Shown here: positions 17,915 through 26,115 of the stretch, piece by piece
Layout: every line of letters begins with the position of its first letter
How positions within the stretch are numbered: the stretch's first letter is position 1
From: Gammaproteobacteria bacterium
GTDB lineage: Bacteria > Pseudomonadota > Gammaproteobacteria > UBA1113
Assembly: GCA_021773295.1 (NCBI GenBank)
Contig: JAJFKI010000058.1
Location: 1-52,448 of the forward strand
Direction: 5' to 3'
Length of the DNA: 52,448 nt
Program-made: the position numbers and the translations under genes
Notes under the pieces: model-generated
Database searches by the model: none
Told to the model about the DNA's origin: nothing
What the model saw: the letters and a program-made list of their open reading frames with translations, nothing else

Positions 17915-19219
17915 ATGCGAATAAGCGAACACACTTGGAATGATGTAAAAAACGACATCACTAAACTCCAACCCGAGCTCACTGAGATCATCGAGGCGAT
18001 AAAGCCGGATGATAGTTATAAATTTTATCGGGTTAGGTATTATTATGGGGATACAGTGATTAAAAATGGTACGCTCTGCCTACCTTTGAAAGAAAATAGG
18101 TTAGTCAGCCTCAATGATGACCGTGTTGCCATAAAAAAATACCGTGAACAGCTATCATATAGCCCTATCCCGGCTGGTCTCATAGAATCAAAAAGTCTAG
18201 AAGTCTATGCGGAGCCTAATCAGCGAACTGCTCCTCTTGGTGTATTAAGAACGGGAACTTTTTTTGGGTTATGGGAAACATTAGACCCTGACTTAAGCAT
18301 CTTTGTCGCTCGTGCATGGAATATTTCTGCTGGTGCTAGAACTATATTTTTCTTGCCAAAAGTATCTGAGAAAATCAGTCATAAATGTTTAATCGAGACC
18401 TATGGCATAAAAAGCCATGCTAAAAATACAGTATTCGAACAACAACAAGTTTTTAAAGAGTTAGTGGAAGCATCAGGCAATAAAAATTGGTATTGCGATA
18501 TCTTATTTTTTTCTAAGGAGTGGTTTACCAAACAGAAAAGCTCTAATGCATGGAATGCCTTTCGATATTTTATTTTAGATATTGCTTGGCAACAAACCAA
18601 AGGTTGGCGCAGCAAAGAATACGCAGAGCTCATGTGGGAAACACTTTTGTCTAGTTTAGCAAAAAAAAGATTAAAACCCTCTCAGAATGGGCTCTATGCC
18701 GTCAGGCACTTAATTGATATTGCATATGGCATTTATCCTGGTCTTAAGCCAACCACTGACGAAATGCTGGCACCCATACAACTACTACAAGACATCTATA
18801 TAAACGACTATAAACTGAGTCAGTATGCTCCTATTTTGTTTTCAGCATTTCATGGTAATATAGATATTATTGGCAATGAGCCGGTCTATTATTCACTGAC
18901 ACACCCAACGAATATCAATTACACAATGTCATTAGGCCGTGTTACTTCTATTAACCTATTACGTGAAATTGTTGGATTACATAATATTATCAAAAAGGAT
19001 GTAGATAGTAGTGAACTGCCTGTCTTTGAAACAATAAAACCCGTACAATACCGCTATTTCCATAGCCAACCAGACCCTGGCTACGGCGTGTTAGCTGCGA
19101 GTGAATTACCTAAGTTTGATCCTGTTATTGCAAACATTATGGAACAACATCCTGATAAAAAGTTTCCTGATTATAGCTCCACACTGCGCGGTTGTATTAC
19201 CCTAACTCATATCAAGTAA
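17915..19219 (+). CDS. Hypothetical protein (accessory, unknown family)
   Basis: I do not recognise this 434-residue protein. It is soluble, with no signal or membrane segment. Notable stretches are KFYRVRYYYGDTVIKNG near the N-terminus, FFLPKVSEKISHKCLIETYG in the middle and a Pro/Tyr-rich tail (RYFHSQPDPGYGVLAASELP). A clear ribosome site (AAGGATAGATA) precedes the ATG. Its 3' end overlaps the convergent methyltransferase gene by 18 bases, so the two form a head-on pair that looks like an accessory insertion between the mpl operon and csrA. Confidence 0.7.
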   Translation: MRISEHTWNDVKNDITKLQPELTEIIEAIKPDDSYKFYRVRYYYGDTVIKNGTLCLPLKENRLVSLNDDRVAIKKYREQLSYSPIPAGLIESKSLEVYAEPNQRTAPLGVLRTGTFFGLWETLDPDLSIFVARAWNISAGARTIFFLPKVSEKISHKCLIETYGIKSHAKNTVFEQQQVFKELVEASGNKNWYCDILFFSKEWFTKQKSSNAWNAFRYFILDIAWQQTKGWRSKEYAELMWETLLSSLAKKRLKPSQNGLYAVRHLIDIAYGIYPGLKPTTDEMLAPIQLLQDIYINDYKLSQYAPILFSAFHGNIDIIGNEPVYYSLTHPTNINYTMSLGRVTSINLLREIVGLHNIIKKDVDSSELPVFETIKPVQYRYFHSQPDPGYGVLAASELPKFDPVIANIMEQHPDKKFPDYSSTLRGCITLTHIK

Positions 19220-20164
19220 TTTATAGTGAATAATGTGCTGTGATAGTAATGAGTAGTCTAAGGAGTAAATCTTCTTCTGAAATGGTCTATTAATCTTTGA
19301 CTCAATTTGCTCAAAGTCTTCCTGTCGTAAATACTGTAAATAAAAATTAGGGCACTCTTTATTAAACATCCATGACATATGTAGTGCTATATTCACAATA
19401 ATATCAAAAAAGCCCAGCAGTAATTCTTTAAACCTATAGTTCGAAACATTGCTTTCATTAATCGATGGCAGCCATGATTCTTCTACTATGATAATGTCTG
19501 CACCATTCTTACACGCATTAAGTGCAACGATGATGTCCTCCCAACGATCTGTGGGATCTGTATGGTGCAACACCCAACGAGCTAACATTAAGTCGAATGA
19601 TGATTCACTATGATCTAAATTTTTTAAGTCATTCTTTGTTAAACACTGAATGCGACTTGGCATTGCATAGCTAGTAGATGGATCATAACCATACAGCAAT
19701 ATTTCATCTGCAATATTAATATCTAAGGAAAAATTAGCTAATTCAATTTCATAGTGCCCTTCACAAAGACCAAACCCTAACATATTCAACGCTTGCTGGT
19801 ACGAACGACCCTGAATAATGTTTTTCACCACGCGATCTACATCATCCGCATAATCAGTTAAACATTGATAAAGGATTTCAACATCCAGAGAAATATTTTT
19901 TTCGATTAAATAAGATAAGAATGTCTGAGAAACATCATTAAGAGAAATTAAGCCATCCAGATACCTAGTAATTAAAGTGGCTTGATGCTGGCAAAATGGT
20001 GGAATAAGTTGCGCCATCTCCTCACGGATATAGTCACGTTTTGCAGAAAAGCCATTTTGGCTTAACCAAGCGCTTAGATCTGTGGCATCACAGCTGAGCT
20101 GATATAGCTGTTCTGTACCAACATTATCTAAAATTCTAGACTCACCTGTAATGACTGTATTCAT
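19202..20164 (-). CDS. SAM-dependent methyltransferase-like protein
   Basis: A 320-residue protein whose C-terminal two thirds looks like a class I methyltransferase: a motif-I-like strand (ADEILLYGYDPS), then SSFDLMLARWVLHHTDPTDR (the usual FDxVxxxxVLHH motif) and ADIIIVEESWLPS (motif III-like). The N-terminal ~130 residues are helical and unfamiliar. The Gly-rich loop of motif I is degenerate, so activity is uncertain. The substrate is unknown. It is convergent with the gene at 17915-19219. Confidence 0.65.
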   Translation of the reverse strand: MNTVITGESRILDNVGTEQLYQLSCDATDLSAWLSQNGFSAKRDYIREEMAQLIPPFCQHQATLITRYLDGLISLNDVSQTFLSYLIEKNISLDVEILYQCLTDYADDVDRVVKNIIQGRSYQQALNMLGFGLCEGHYEIELANFSLDINIADEILLYGYDPSTSYAMPSRIQCLTKNDLKNLDHSESSFDLMLARWVLHHTDPTDRWEDIIVALNACKNGADIIIVEESWLPSINESNVSNYRFKELLLGFFDIIVNIALHMSWMFNKECPNFYLQYLRQEDFEQIESKINRPFQKKIYSLDYSLLSQHIIHYKLLDMS

Positions 20165-20310
20165 CTATTTATCATTGTGGAGCAAATAATTCGGGAGTCT
20201 AGAGAACAATTGTCGAAGAATCAACAACATATATTAACTATGCTTTTATAATTTTACAGGTAAATAGCGAAGAGATCTTTTCGGTGGATGTCACCTCAAT
20301 ACAAGAAAGA

Positions 20311-20359
20311 GCTCCTTGTGTGGCGGCAGGCTTGTTTCAAACCTGGCCGCACAAGGAGC
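20311..20359. repeat. Stem-loop between methyltransferase and small hypothetical gene
   Basis: GCTCCTTGTGTGGC pairs with GGCCGCACAAGGAGC across a short TTT-centred loop, with a small internal bulge. It lies upstream of the minus-strand methyltransferase and downstream of the minus-strand gene at 20403-20759. It has the size of an intrinsic terminator for the latter, but no clear T-run follows on either strand. The rest of 20165-20402 shows nothing I can name. Confidence 0.5.
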
Positions 20360-20402
20360 AGTACGCTGGAACTTAGACAACAGATCATTAAAATAAAAAG
20401 AT

Positions 20403-20759
20403 CTAAGAATAAGCACGCTCATGCAACTCCCTAGCTTCAGTCATAAGATCGCGCAACAAGCCAAGATAATTTACCCTGTCACCATCTATGTCTTCAAGAA
20501 AGATAACATCTGCCGCTAAACGAGATAAAGATTCCGCTTGATAAAAGCGTTCAGTGCATTCAAAACTAGCGGGACTAGATTTAACATCACTGAGTAGCCG
20601 TTTAAGTAATTTACACAGTATCATTAAGAAGTAATACCTGTCTAAACATTGCTGGGAATTAAAAAGTTCATCGATGCCTAAGCAAAGATAATGATAAACT
20701 TGTAGTAGTAATAATTCACTACTATAAAATTCTTTTTCCGATGAAGTTTTCTCATTCAC
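20403..20759 (-). CDS. Small helical hypothetical protein in csrA locus
   Basis: A 118-residue, all-helical, acidic protein (SSELLLLQVYHYLCLGIDEL; YLGLLRDLMTEARELHERAY). The start is GTG at 20759 after ACGGAG; no in-frame ATG fits. It is about the size of a flagellar FliS chaperone and also helical, but the family motifs are not there, so I do not assign it. It follows csrA and a 31-residue peptide on the same strand. Confidence 0.55.
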   Translation of the reverse strand: MNEKTSSEKEFYSSELLLLQVYHYLCLGIDELFNSQQCLDRYYFLMILCKLLKRLLSDVKSSPASFECTERFYQAESLSRLAADVIFLEDIDGDRVNYLGLLRDLMTEARELHERAYS

Positions 20760-20852
20760 ACACTCCGTTTCTAGGTTTATAATAAATCTAAAAGAATAAC
20801 ATTTATGATGAAAGAAAAAGTCACATTAAACACTATCACTCAGATTAAATAG

Positions 20853-20948
20853 TTAATACAAATAAGCTTGAACGCTTATCACCAACAGTCCCCATAACAA
20901 AATAGTCACAGGGACTGCAGCAACAAAAAATGCAAATCCATTTCTCAT
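20853..20948 (-). CDS. 31-residue membrane peptide downstream of csrA
   Basis: A short ORF with a near-perfect ribosome site (TAAGGAGATGCGTG before the ATG). It encodes MRNGFAFFVAAVPVTILLWG then LLVISVQAYLY and a TAA stop, a single membrane helix with one N-terminal Arg. It starts 17 bases past the csrA stop and is probably co-transcribed. Strong Shine-Dalgarno with helix-only content is typical of genuine bacterial small membrane proteins. The family is not recognised. Confidence 0.7.
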   Translation of the reverse strand: MRNGFAFFVAAVPVTILLWGLLVISVQAYLY

Positions 20949-20964
20949 CACGCATCTCCTTACA

Positions 20965-21153
20965 TTAACATTCCACATCAGCTTTTAATAATTGCGTTTG
21001 CAAACGTTTGTAAATTTCACTACGGTGAACATCGATGGAACGAGGTGCATCGATACCAAGGCGGACATACCGTCCACTGGTTCCTAGTACATGCACCAAG
21101 ATATCATCACCAATATTGATGGTTTGAGAGATTTTGCGAGTCAACACTAACAT
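20965..21153 (-). CDS. csrA: Carbon storage regulator CsrA
   Basis: RNA-binding translational regulator of GGA-containing leaders; in Legionella and Coxiella relatives it controls the replicative/transmissive switch. From ATG 21153 it is 62 residues starting MLVLTRKISQTINIGDDI, with the conserved core YVRLGIDAPRSIDVHRSEIY. An upstream ATG at 21171 would add MTRIKD, which is not conserved; AAGGA 8 bases before 21153 supports the shorter start. The RNA-contact residues (L4, R6, R in VHR) are kept. It is divergent from pfp. Confidence 0.93.
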   Translation of the reverse strand: MLVLTRKISQTINIGDDILVHVLGTSGRYVRLGIDAPRSIDVHRSEIYKRLQTQLLKADVEC

Positions 21154-21292
21154 ATCCTTAATCCTTGTCATTAGTAAATAATTTAAACAGCTGTAGAATA
21201 CTAAAAAAATTATGAAATAAAAACTGTTAAATTACGACAAAAAAAAGATATCAAATTTCTGGGGCTTTTTTGAACCATCCGATGGCGTCAAA

Positions 21293-21321
21293 TAGACAAT
21301 CAAACGACTTTTCAGTATAGT
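21293..21321 (+). promoter_or_regulatory. Sigma-70 promoter of pfp
   Basis: TAGACA (21293-21298), a 17-bp spacer and TATAGT (21316-21321), each one or two bases from consensus, 32 bases before the pfp ATG, followed by AAGGAAC as ribosome site. Confidence 0.65.
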
Positions 21322-21352
21322 TCCTCCCAAAATCAAAGAAGGAACAAGCCAC

Positions 21353-22615
21353 ATGTCCAAAAAAAATATCTTTTACGCGCAATCTGGTGGCGTCACTGCC
21401 GTTATTAATGCCACCGCCTGTGGCTTGATTGAAGAAGCTCGCAAGCAAAAGGCTAAGATTGGTAAAGTGTATGTGGGGCGTAATGGCATTCTGGGCGCTT
21501 TAAAACAAGAGCTTTATGATACCAGTAAAGAGACGGCGAAAGCAGTTGCTGGCTTGCGTCATACGCCGGGTGGTGCCTTTGGATCATGCCGTTATAAGTT
21601 AAAAGGCTTGGATGAATTCAAAGCACAATATGAGCGTTTGATTGAAGTATTTGATGCCTATGATATTGGTTACTTCTTTTATAATGGTGGCGGGGACTCC
21701 CAAGACACCACACATAAAATGTCGCTAATGGCAAAAAAATTAAATTACCCTCTTACTTGTATTGGTTTACCCAAAACCGTTGATAATGATTTAGCGGTTA
21801 CAGATAATTGTCCTGGCTTTGGTTCCGTTGCGAAGTATGTCGCCGTATCTATTCGTGAAGCTGGGTTAGACGTTGCTTCGATGGCCGAAACGTCCACTAA
21901 AGTGTTTATCATGGAAGTAATGGGACGTCATGCCGGTTGGATTGCAGCAGCAGCAGGACTTGCCAAAGAAGAAGCTGGCAGCCCGCCTCATGTCATTTTA
22001 CTCCCCGAAGTTAGATTTAATGAAAAAGCCTTTTTAAAAAAAGTTGATGGCTGTGTGAAACAATACGGTTATTGTACCATCGTTGTATCAGAAGGCGTGC
22101 GTAATAAGGATGGGACATTTCTCTCTGATCAAGGCTTAACTGATGCCTTTGGTCACGCGCAATTAGGTGGTGTGGCACCAGTGATTGCGCAACTGGTTAA
22201 AAGCAAATTAGGCTATAAATATCATTGGGCCGTGGCAGATTATTTGCAACGCGCAGCGCGGCATATTGCATCTAAAACAGATGTGGACCAAGCTTACGCC
22301 TTGGGGCAAGCCGGGATTAAATATGCGCTTAAAGGTAAATCCGATATCATGCTCACCATTGATCGTAAACCAGGAAAAACCTACCGCTGGGGAATTGGCG
22401 AAGTGGCATTGAAAAAAGTGGCCAACATTGAAAAAGCCATGCCAAAAAAGTACATTAGCAAAGATGGCTTTGGCATTACTACTGCCTGTCGTAATTATTT
22501 ATCGCCTTTAATTCGCGGCGAAGATTATCCGCCTTATAAAAATGGCTTACCGCAATATACGCGTTTGAAAAAAGTTTTAGCTCCTAAAAAATTGAGTCGT
22601 GATTTTGACGTCTAA
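21353..22615 (+). CDS. pfp: Diphosphate-dependent 6-phosphofructokinase
   Basis: Phosphorylates fructose 6-phosphate reversibly, probably with PPi. The 420-residue product has the PFK opening YAQSGGVTAVINA, the donor loop NGGGDSQDT (111-119) and PKTVDND (140-146). Lys after Pro in PKTVDND, instead of the Gly of ATP-PFKs, is the known marker of PPi enzymes; the position equal to E. coli G104 is Ser. Substrate residues MEVMGRHAGW are intact. It could be the only glycolytic PFK of the cell, but the window cannot show that. The stop lies inside the start of the next gene. Confidence 0.92.
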   Translation: MSKKNIFYAQSGGVTAVINATACGLIEEARKQKAKIGKVYVGRNGILGALKQELYDTSKETAKAVAGLRHTPGGAFGSCRYKLKGLDEFKAQYERLIEVFDAYDIGYFFYNGGGDSQDTTHKMSLMAKKLNYPLTCIGLPKTVDNDLAVTDNCPGFGSVAKYVAVSIREAGLDVASMAETSTKVFIMEVMGRHAGWIAAAAGLAKEEAGSPPHVILLPEVRFNEKAFLKKVDGCVKQYGYCTIVVSEGVRNKDGTFLSDQGLTDAFGHAQLGGVAPVIAQLVKSKLGYKYHWAVADYLQRAARHIASKTDVDQAYALGQAGIKYALKGKSDIMLTIDRKPGKTYRWGIGEVALKKVANIEKAMPKKYISKDGFGITTACRNYLSPLIRGEDYPPYKNGLPQYTRLKKVLAPKKLSRDFDV

Positions 22616-23000
22616 ATTTTCACAATTAAAACGTGATTTTATCTTGTATGCCCTAATGGGTGTAATTGCTACTGCCGTGCAATATACTACGCTGATTATG
22701 CTCGTGGAGCTCAGTGGCTTATCACCCGTGGTGAGTTCTAGTTGTGGTTTTATCCTGGGTGCCGTGGTTAATTATTGGTGTAACCGCCGCTACACCTTTC
22801 AATCCACCAAAGCTCACCACAAAGCCTTTTCTCAATTTGCTATTGTGGCCTCCATTGGCTTTGGCTTGAACGCATTTTTTATGTTTATCGGCACACATTA
22901 CACCACTTTGCCCTATCTCTTGGTACAAGTGTTTGCTACACTACTAGTCCTGTTTTGGAACTTTTTAGCGAATCGTCATTGGACCTTTCGCCGCACATAG
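22599..23000 (+). CDS. GtrA-family membrane protein
   Basis: 133 residues with four membrane helices and the GtrA pattern: FILYALMGVIATAVQYTTL, then GAVVNYWCNRRYTFQS and a terminal LFWNFLANRHWTFRRT. The family includes flippases or accessory proteins that move polyprenyl-phosphate sugars across the inner membrane, and also proteins in arabinogalactan or teichoic acid pathways. The GTG start at 22599 overlaps the pfp stop; TTG at 22605 is an alternative. No glycosyltransferase is adjacent, so the partner is unknown. Confidence 0.88.
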   Translation: MILTSKFSQLKRDFILYALMGVIATAVQYTTLIMLVELSGLSPVVSSSCGFILGAVVNYWCNRRYTFQSTKAHHKAFSQFAIVASIGFGLNAFFMFIGTHYTTLPYLLVQVFATLLVLFWNFLANRHWTFRRT

Positions 23001-23015
23001 CCTGGAAGCATAGCC

Positions 23016-23681
23016 ATGAATGTAAAAGAAATAAGAAGGGAGAATTTACGAGTATTAGCCCAGCATGCAGGTGGTATTGCCGGAGTCGCCCGGCGTCTCA
23101 AAAAATCAACCAGTCAAATGAGCCATTTAATCGGGCCTAATCCTATTAAAAATATTGGTGATCGCATCGCAGCAGAAATTGAAAGCATTTTCAATAAACC
23201 CAGCGGCTGGTTAGATCATATTCATGTGGGCAATGATCAAAACATCACTCAAGTCGATGTTGAGAATAACAGTGGTAAATTACCCATCACCATGGTACCC
23301 ATCTTATCTTGGGAAGCTGCTCAACATTGGCCGAACTTTGCAAAATACAGTAAAAATGTTAATAGTTCACTGCCAATACTCAATCATAAAGCTAGCGGGC
23401 AAGCATTCGCACTCATCATCGAAAATGATTTAATGCAAAGTCCTGAAGGCGTGAGCTTTGCCAAAGGGAGTATGATTATTGTCGATACCGACAAAGAAAT
23501 TGCTAATAATCACTATGTCTTAGTACGCACAAAACGCCATCCACAATTGCTCTTTAGGCAATTAGTCATCGATGGTGATCGTCATTATTTAAAACCATTG
23601 AACCCGCGTTACCCCATCACTGCAGCACCTAATGATGCCCAATATCTTGGCGTGGTGACGCAAACTCGTATGGATATTTAG
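23016..23681 (+). CDS. S24/LexA-like repressor with HTH, catalytic dyad missing
   Basis: A 221-residue DNA-binding protein. The N-terminal HTH (about 9-45) reads VLAQHAGGIAGVARRLKKS then TSQMSHLIG, as in phage CI-type repressors. The C-terminal S24 fold is visible (FALIIENDLMQSPEG; GSMIIVDTDKEIANNHYVLV; YLKPLNPRYP). Where active proteins have xDSMxP, this has NDLMQSP, so the catalytic Ser is Leu139, and the expected Lys region reads LLFRQL with Arg. It should be unable to self-cleave, so derepression would have to use another signal. No phage genes are nearby. Confidence 0.8.
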   Translation: MNVKEIRRENLRVLAQHAGGIAGVARRLKKSTSQMSHLIGPNPIKNIGDRIAAEIESIFNKPSGWLDHIHVGNDQNITQVDVENNSGKLPITMVPILSWEAAQHWPNFAKYSKNVNSSLPILNHKASGQAFALIIENDLMQSPEGVSFAKGSMIIVDTDKEIANNHYVLVRTKRHPQLLFRQLVIDGDRHYLKPLNPRYPITAAPNDAQYLGVVTQTRMDI

Positions 23682-23691
23682 GGTACTAGCC

Positions 23692-24438
23692 TTGAAAAAA
23701 AAACAAGATTTAAACATACTACTGCTGCAGGTTCGTGAAGATGATGAAACAATTTTGGAAGAGTTTTATTGCTTTGCAGAAAAGAGCCAATTGACCCCTC
23801 AACAAATTACTAGCCTCAATCCTATCCAGCAAAATAATATCGATTGGCACAACATCGATGGCTATGATGCCATTTTTGTCGGAGGTTCCAGTGATGTCTC
23901 TGTTTTACACCCTGAAAAATATCCCTTTATCGACAATTGCAAACAACTCTTGGTGGACTGTTATGAGAAAGACATTCCCGTGTTTGCATCATGTTTTGGG
24001 TTTCAAGTCGCAGTGGAAGCTTTTGGTGGCAAGGTTGAAGAGGATTTAGAGAATAAAGAAACGGGTATTTATAAAATCTACCATACTGATACCGCAAAAA
24101 ATGATTTAATTCACCATGATTCACCTGCGCAGTTATGGGCCGTGTCCGGTCATAAAGAACGAGCCATTACTTTACCTAAAGGTGTCATTGAGTTGCAATA
24201 CAGTGACTTGTGTCCTTACCATGGTTTTAAATTCCCCAACAAAAATTTTTATGCTTTTCAGTTTCACCCTGAAATGAATAGTATGGATTTGCATGCGAGA
24301 ATTCAACGTTATCAAAGTCGTTATTTCGTTGAAGATGATGAACTTGCCGATATCCTGACGACCTCTACCCAAGATACCAAAGATGCCAATGATCTGCTGC
24401 TAAAATTCGTCGATCGAATCCTTTTGAACGCAAAATAA
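23692..24438 (+). CDS. Class I glutamine amidotransferase-like protein
   Basis: 248 residues from a TTG start followed by a 9-A run. The triad is visible: C101 in FASCFGFQVAVEAFGG, H192 and E194 in FQFHPEMN. The family (GMP-synthase-type standalone GATase) hydrolyses glutamine or gamma-glutamyl compounds. No synthase domain or partner is fused. It follows the repressor by 10 bases and is probably co-transcribed. The substrate cannot be read from the sequence. Confidence 0.85.
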   Translation: MKKKQDLNILLLQVREDDETILEEFYCFAEKSQLTPQQITSLNPIQQNNIDWHNIDGYDAIFVGGSSDVSVLHPEKYPFIDNCKQLLVDCYEKDIPVFASCFGFQVAVEAFGGKVEEDLENKETGIYKIYHTDTAKNDLIHHDSPAQLWAVSGHKERAITLPKGVIELQYSDLCPYHGFKFPNKNFYAFQFHPEMNSMDLHARIQRYQSRYFVEDDELADILTTSTQDTKDANDLLLKFVDRILLNAK

Positions 24439-24452
24439 ATAAAAAATCTTCT

Positions 24453-24562
24453 TAAACCTAGAAACGCTAGTTAAACGCGAATTTTGGCACAACATCTTAA
24501 TTCGCCAGGCAAATCAATCTATTACACCAAAAATTCGCGTTTAACTAGCGTTTCTAGGTTTA
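24453..24562. repeat. Family C palindromic element, short form
   Basis: Inverted repeat of about 35 bp (left TAAACCTAGAAACGCTAG onward, right ending CTAGCGTTTCTAGGTTTA), around a ~40-nt loop containing TTCGCCAGGCAAATCAATC. The loop and inner arm recur in reverse orientation at 49113-49269, where an extra ~50 nt sits in the middle. It lies between the amidotransferase gene and the next CDS and may also end transcription. Confidence 0.8.
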
Positions 24563-24668
24563 AAACCCCTGTGTTAATTTTTTGCTAAGCTATTTTAATC
24601 AAGGTTTAAGTTTTGACGTGTAGAATAGCTGTAATTCACGGATAATATTTTACAGGTATGAGCTTACA

Positions 24669-26111
24669 ATGGTTTTAGGTTATAAGACATTAGAAGATTT
24701 AATAGTCGCAGCATACTATGATCCCTATGCTGCGCATGAGCTTGCTCGTATCTATTTTATTGGTGATGGTGTTGTAAAAGACTACCATACGGCATTGCGC
24801 TATTTCGTCTTCGCACAAGAATTAAAACGACATCCTGCCATCTGGCACTTTGACCAACAATTACAAGCAGAAGAAGCCATGATGCGCAAAAAATTTATTG
24901 AGATTGGTTTATGGGATGAAGAAATTGATCAACCCGTTAACGGAATAAATGTTAGAAATATTTTTAAAACAACTAACATGCGTTATCTTCGGAGCTTGCT
25001 TAATACCTTCCGTTTGTTTTGTAGACGAATTGGTGAGTTTTTCCATGCTGCAAATGTTTGGTTTAAACACTTTGGTGACATCATAGCACTTTCCTCTTAT
25101 GGTTTACACTTACTGATTGAAGCTGGCGTTATTGTCAAAAACGTACTTTCCTCTTTCTTTGTAAAATCATCCAAAGAACATGTTTTCCGCCGTGAGCATG
25201 ACAAATTTGGCCCATTAAAAATGGCTTGGGAAACATTTAAGAAAAATGGCCGTGCACTTAGAACCTTTGATTCCTTATTGTGGGCAAGTGTCATTATCGC
25301 CGTTGTTTTATATCCACCTATTACTGTATTATTAGTTGCTAGCGCTTTGTTATATGATTTAATCCCTTTCTTTTATGATACCTATGGTCCTGTTGCCAAT
25401 ATCAAAAAGCAATTGAAACAGTTAGATAAGCAAGAAGAATCTCTTCGCCTGGAGCTTGCCTCTCTAAAAAATGTCCTCGCAAGTAAGGCGATGTTTGAAG
25501 ACTTACGTGATAACGATCCCAAGCGTTATCAACAGATGGCAAAACGCTTATTGACCGATAAAGAAAAACTCGCTTTTGAATCAAATAATGAAATGGACAG
25601 TTTGAAATTTGAAATTCAACGCATCGAACAAAAGCTCGAACGTATTCAAAAACGTAAAAAAACATTAAGAAAAGCCAAAAAACAGCAAATGAAAAACTTC
25701 TATGAAAAAATGGCACTTGCTTCGCTTATCGCCGTGGCTGGTTTACTCAGCTTAGTACCTGGACCAACCATGTTTGTTGGCTATGCGATGTTAATTGTAC
25801 TTACTGTTGTCGGATTTGGTAAAGCATTATATGACTGGAAAGCTAAACGGTTTATCGATCATAATAAAACACCAGCACTGACTAAAGAAGAAACTGAGAT
25901 CACTGGCATAACAAGAAAAGACAAAGACTCTAGTACGACTAAAAATAAAGCCCCAGGTCTTTTTAGTTTATTCCACAGCGCACCGAAACCTGAAACGCCT
26001 AGCATCAATAGTACTGTAAACAGTGATCCTGAATGGCTAACCAACATGTTAGATAGTAGTTTTATTAATGCCGCCGTTAATGCCATACCTACGCCAACAG
26101 CAGCCGCATAA
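24669..26111 (+). CDS. Sel1-repeat, coiled-coil membrane protein; candidate effector
   Basis: 480 residues, family not recognised. Residues 8-50 form a Sel1-like unit (YAAHELARIYFIGDGVVKD then YHTALRYFVFAQEL). A hydrophobic pair lies at about 203-236 and another at about 347-383, separated by a strong coiled coil (about 244-343: LKQLDKQEESLRLELASLKN; KFEIQRIEQKLERIQKRKK). The Ser/Thr-rich C-terminal tail ends in PTPTAAA. Two membrane hairpins separated by a long coiled coil is a layout seen in bacterial proteins that insert into vacuole membranes; that role is inference. Confidence 0.65.
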   Translation: MVLGYKTLEDLIVAAYYDPYAAHELARIYFIGDGVVKDYHTALRYFVFAQELKRHPAIWHFDQQLQAEEAMMRKKFIEIGLWDEEIDQPVNGINVRNIFKTTNMRYLRSLLNTFRLFCRRIGEFFHAANVWFKHFGDIIALSSYGLHLLIEAGVIVKNVLSSFFVKSSKEHVFRREHDKFGPLKMAWETFKKNGRALRTFDSLLWASVIIAVVLYPPITVLLVASALLYDLIPFFYDTYGPVANIKKQLKQLDKQEESLRLELASLKNVLASKAMFEDLRDNDPKRYQQMAKRLLTDKEKLAFESNNEMDSLKFEIQRIEQKLERIQKRKKTLRKAKKQQMKNFYEKMALASLIAVAGLLSLVPGPTMFVGYAMLIVLTVVGFGKALYDWKAKRFIDHNKTPALTKEETEITGITRKDKDSSTTKNKAPGLFSLFHSAPKPETPSINSTVNSDPEWLTNMLDSSFINAAVNAIPTPTAAA

Positions 26112-26115
26112 GTAC

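Noticed and set aside
20403..20759. FliS flagellar chaperone
   Set aside because: Size and helix content fit, but no family motif or flagellar neighbour supports it.
23692..23703. Nine-A run at the start of the amidotransferase gene as a slippage pseudogene signal
   Set aside because: The frame after the run is open and matches the family throughout; only the TTG start choice is affected.
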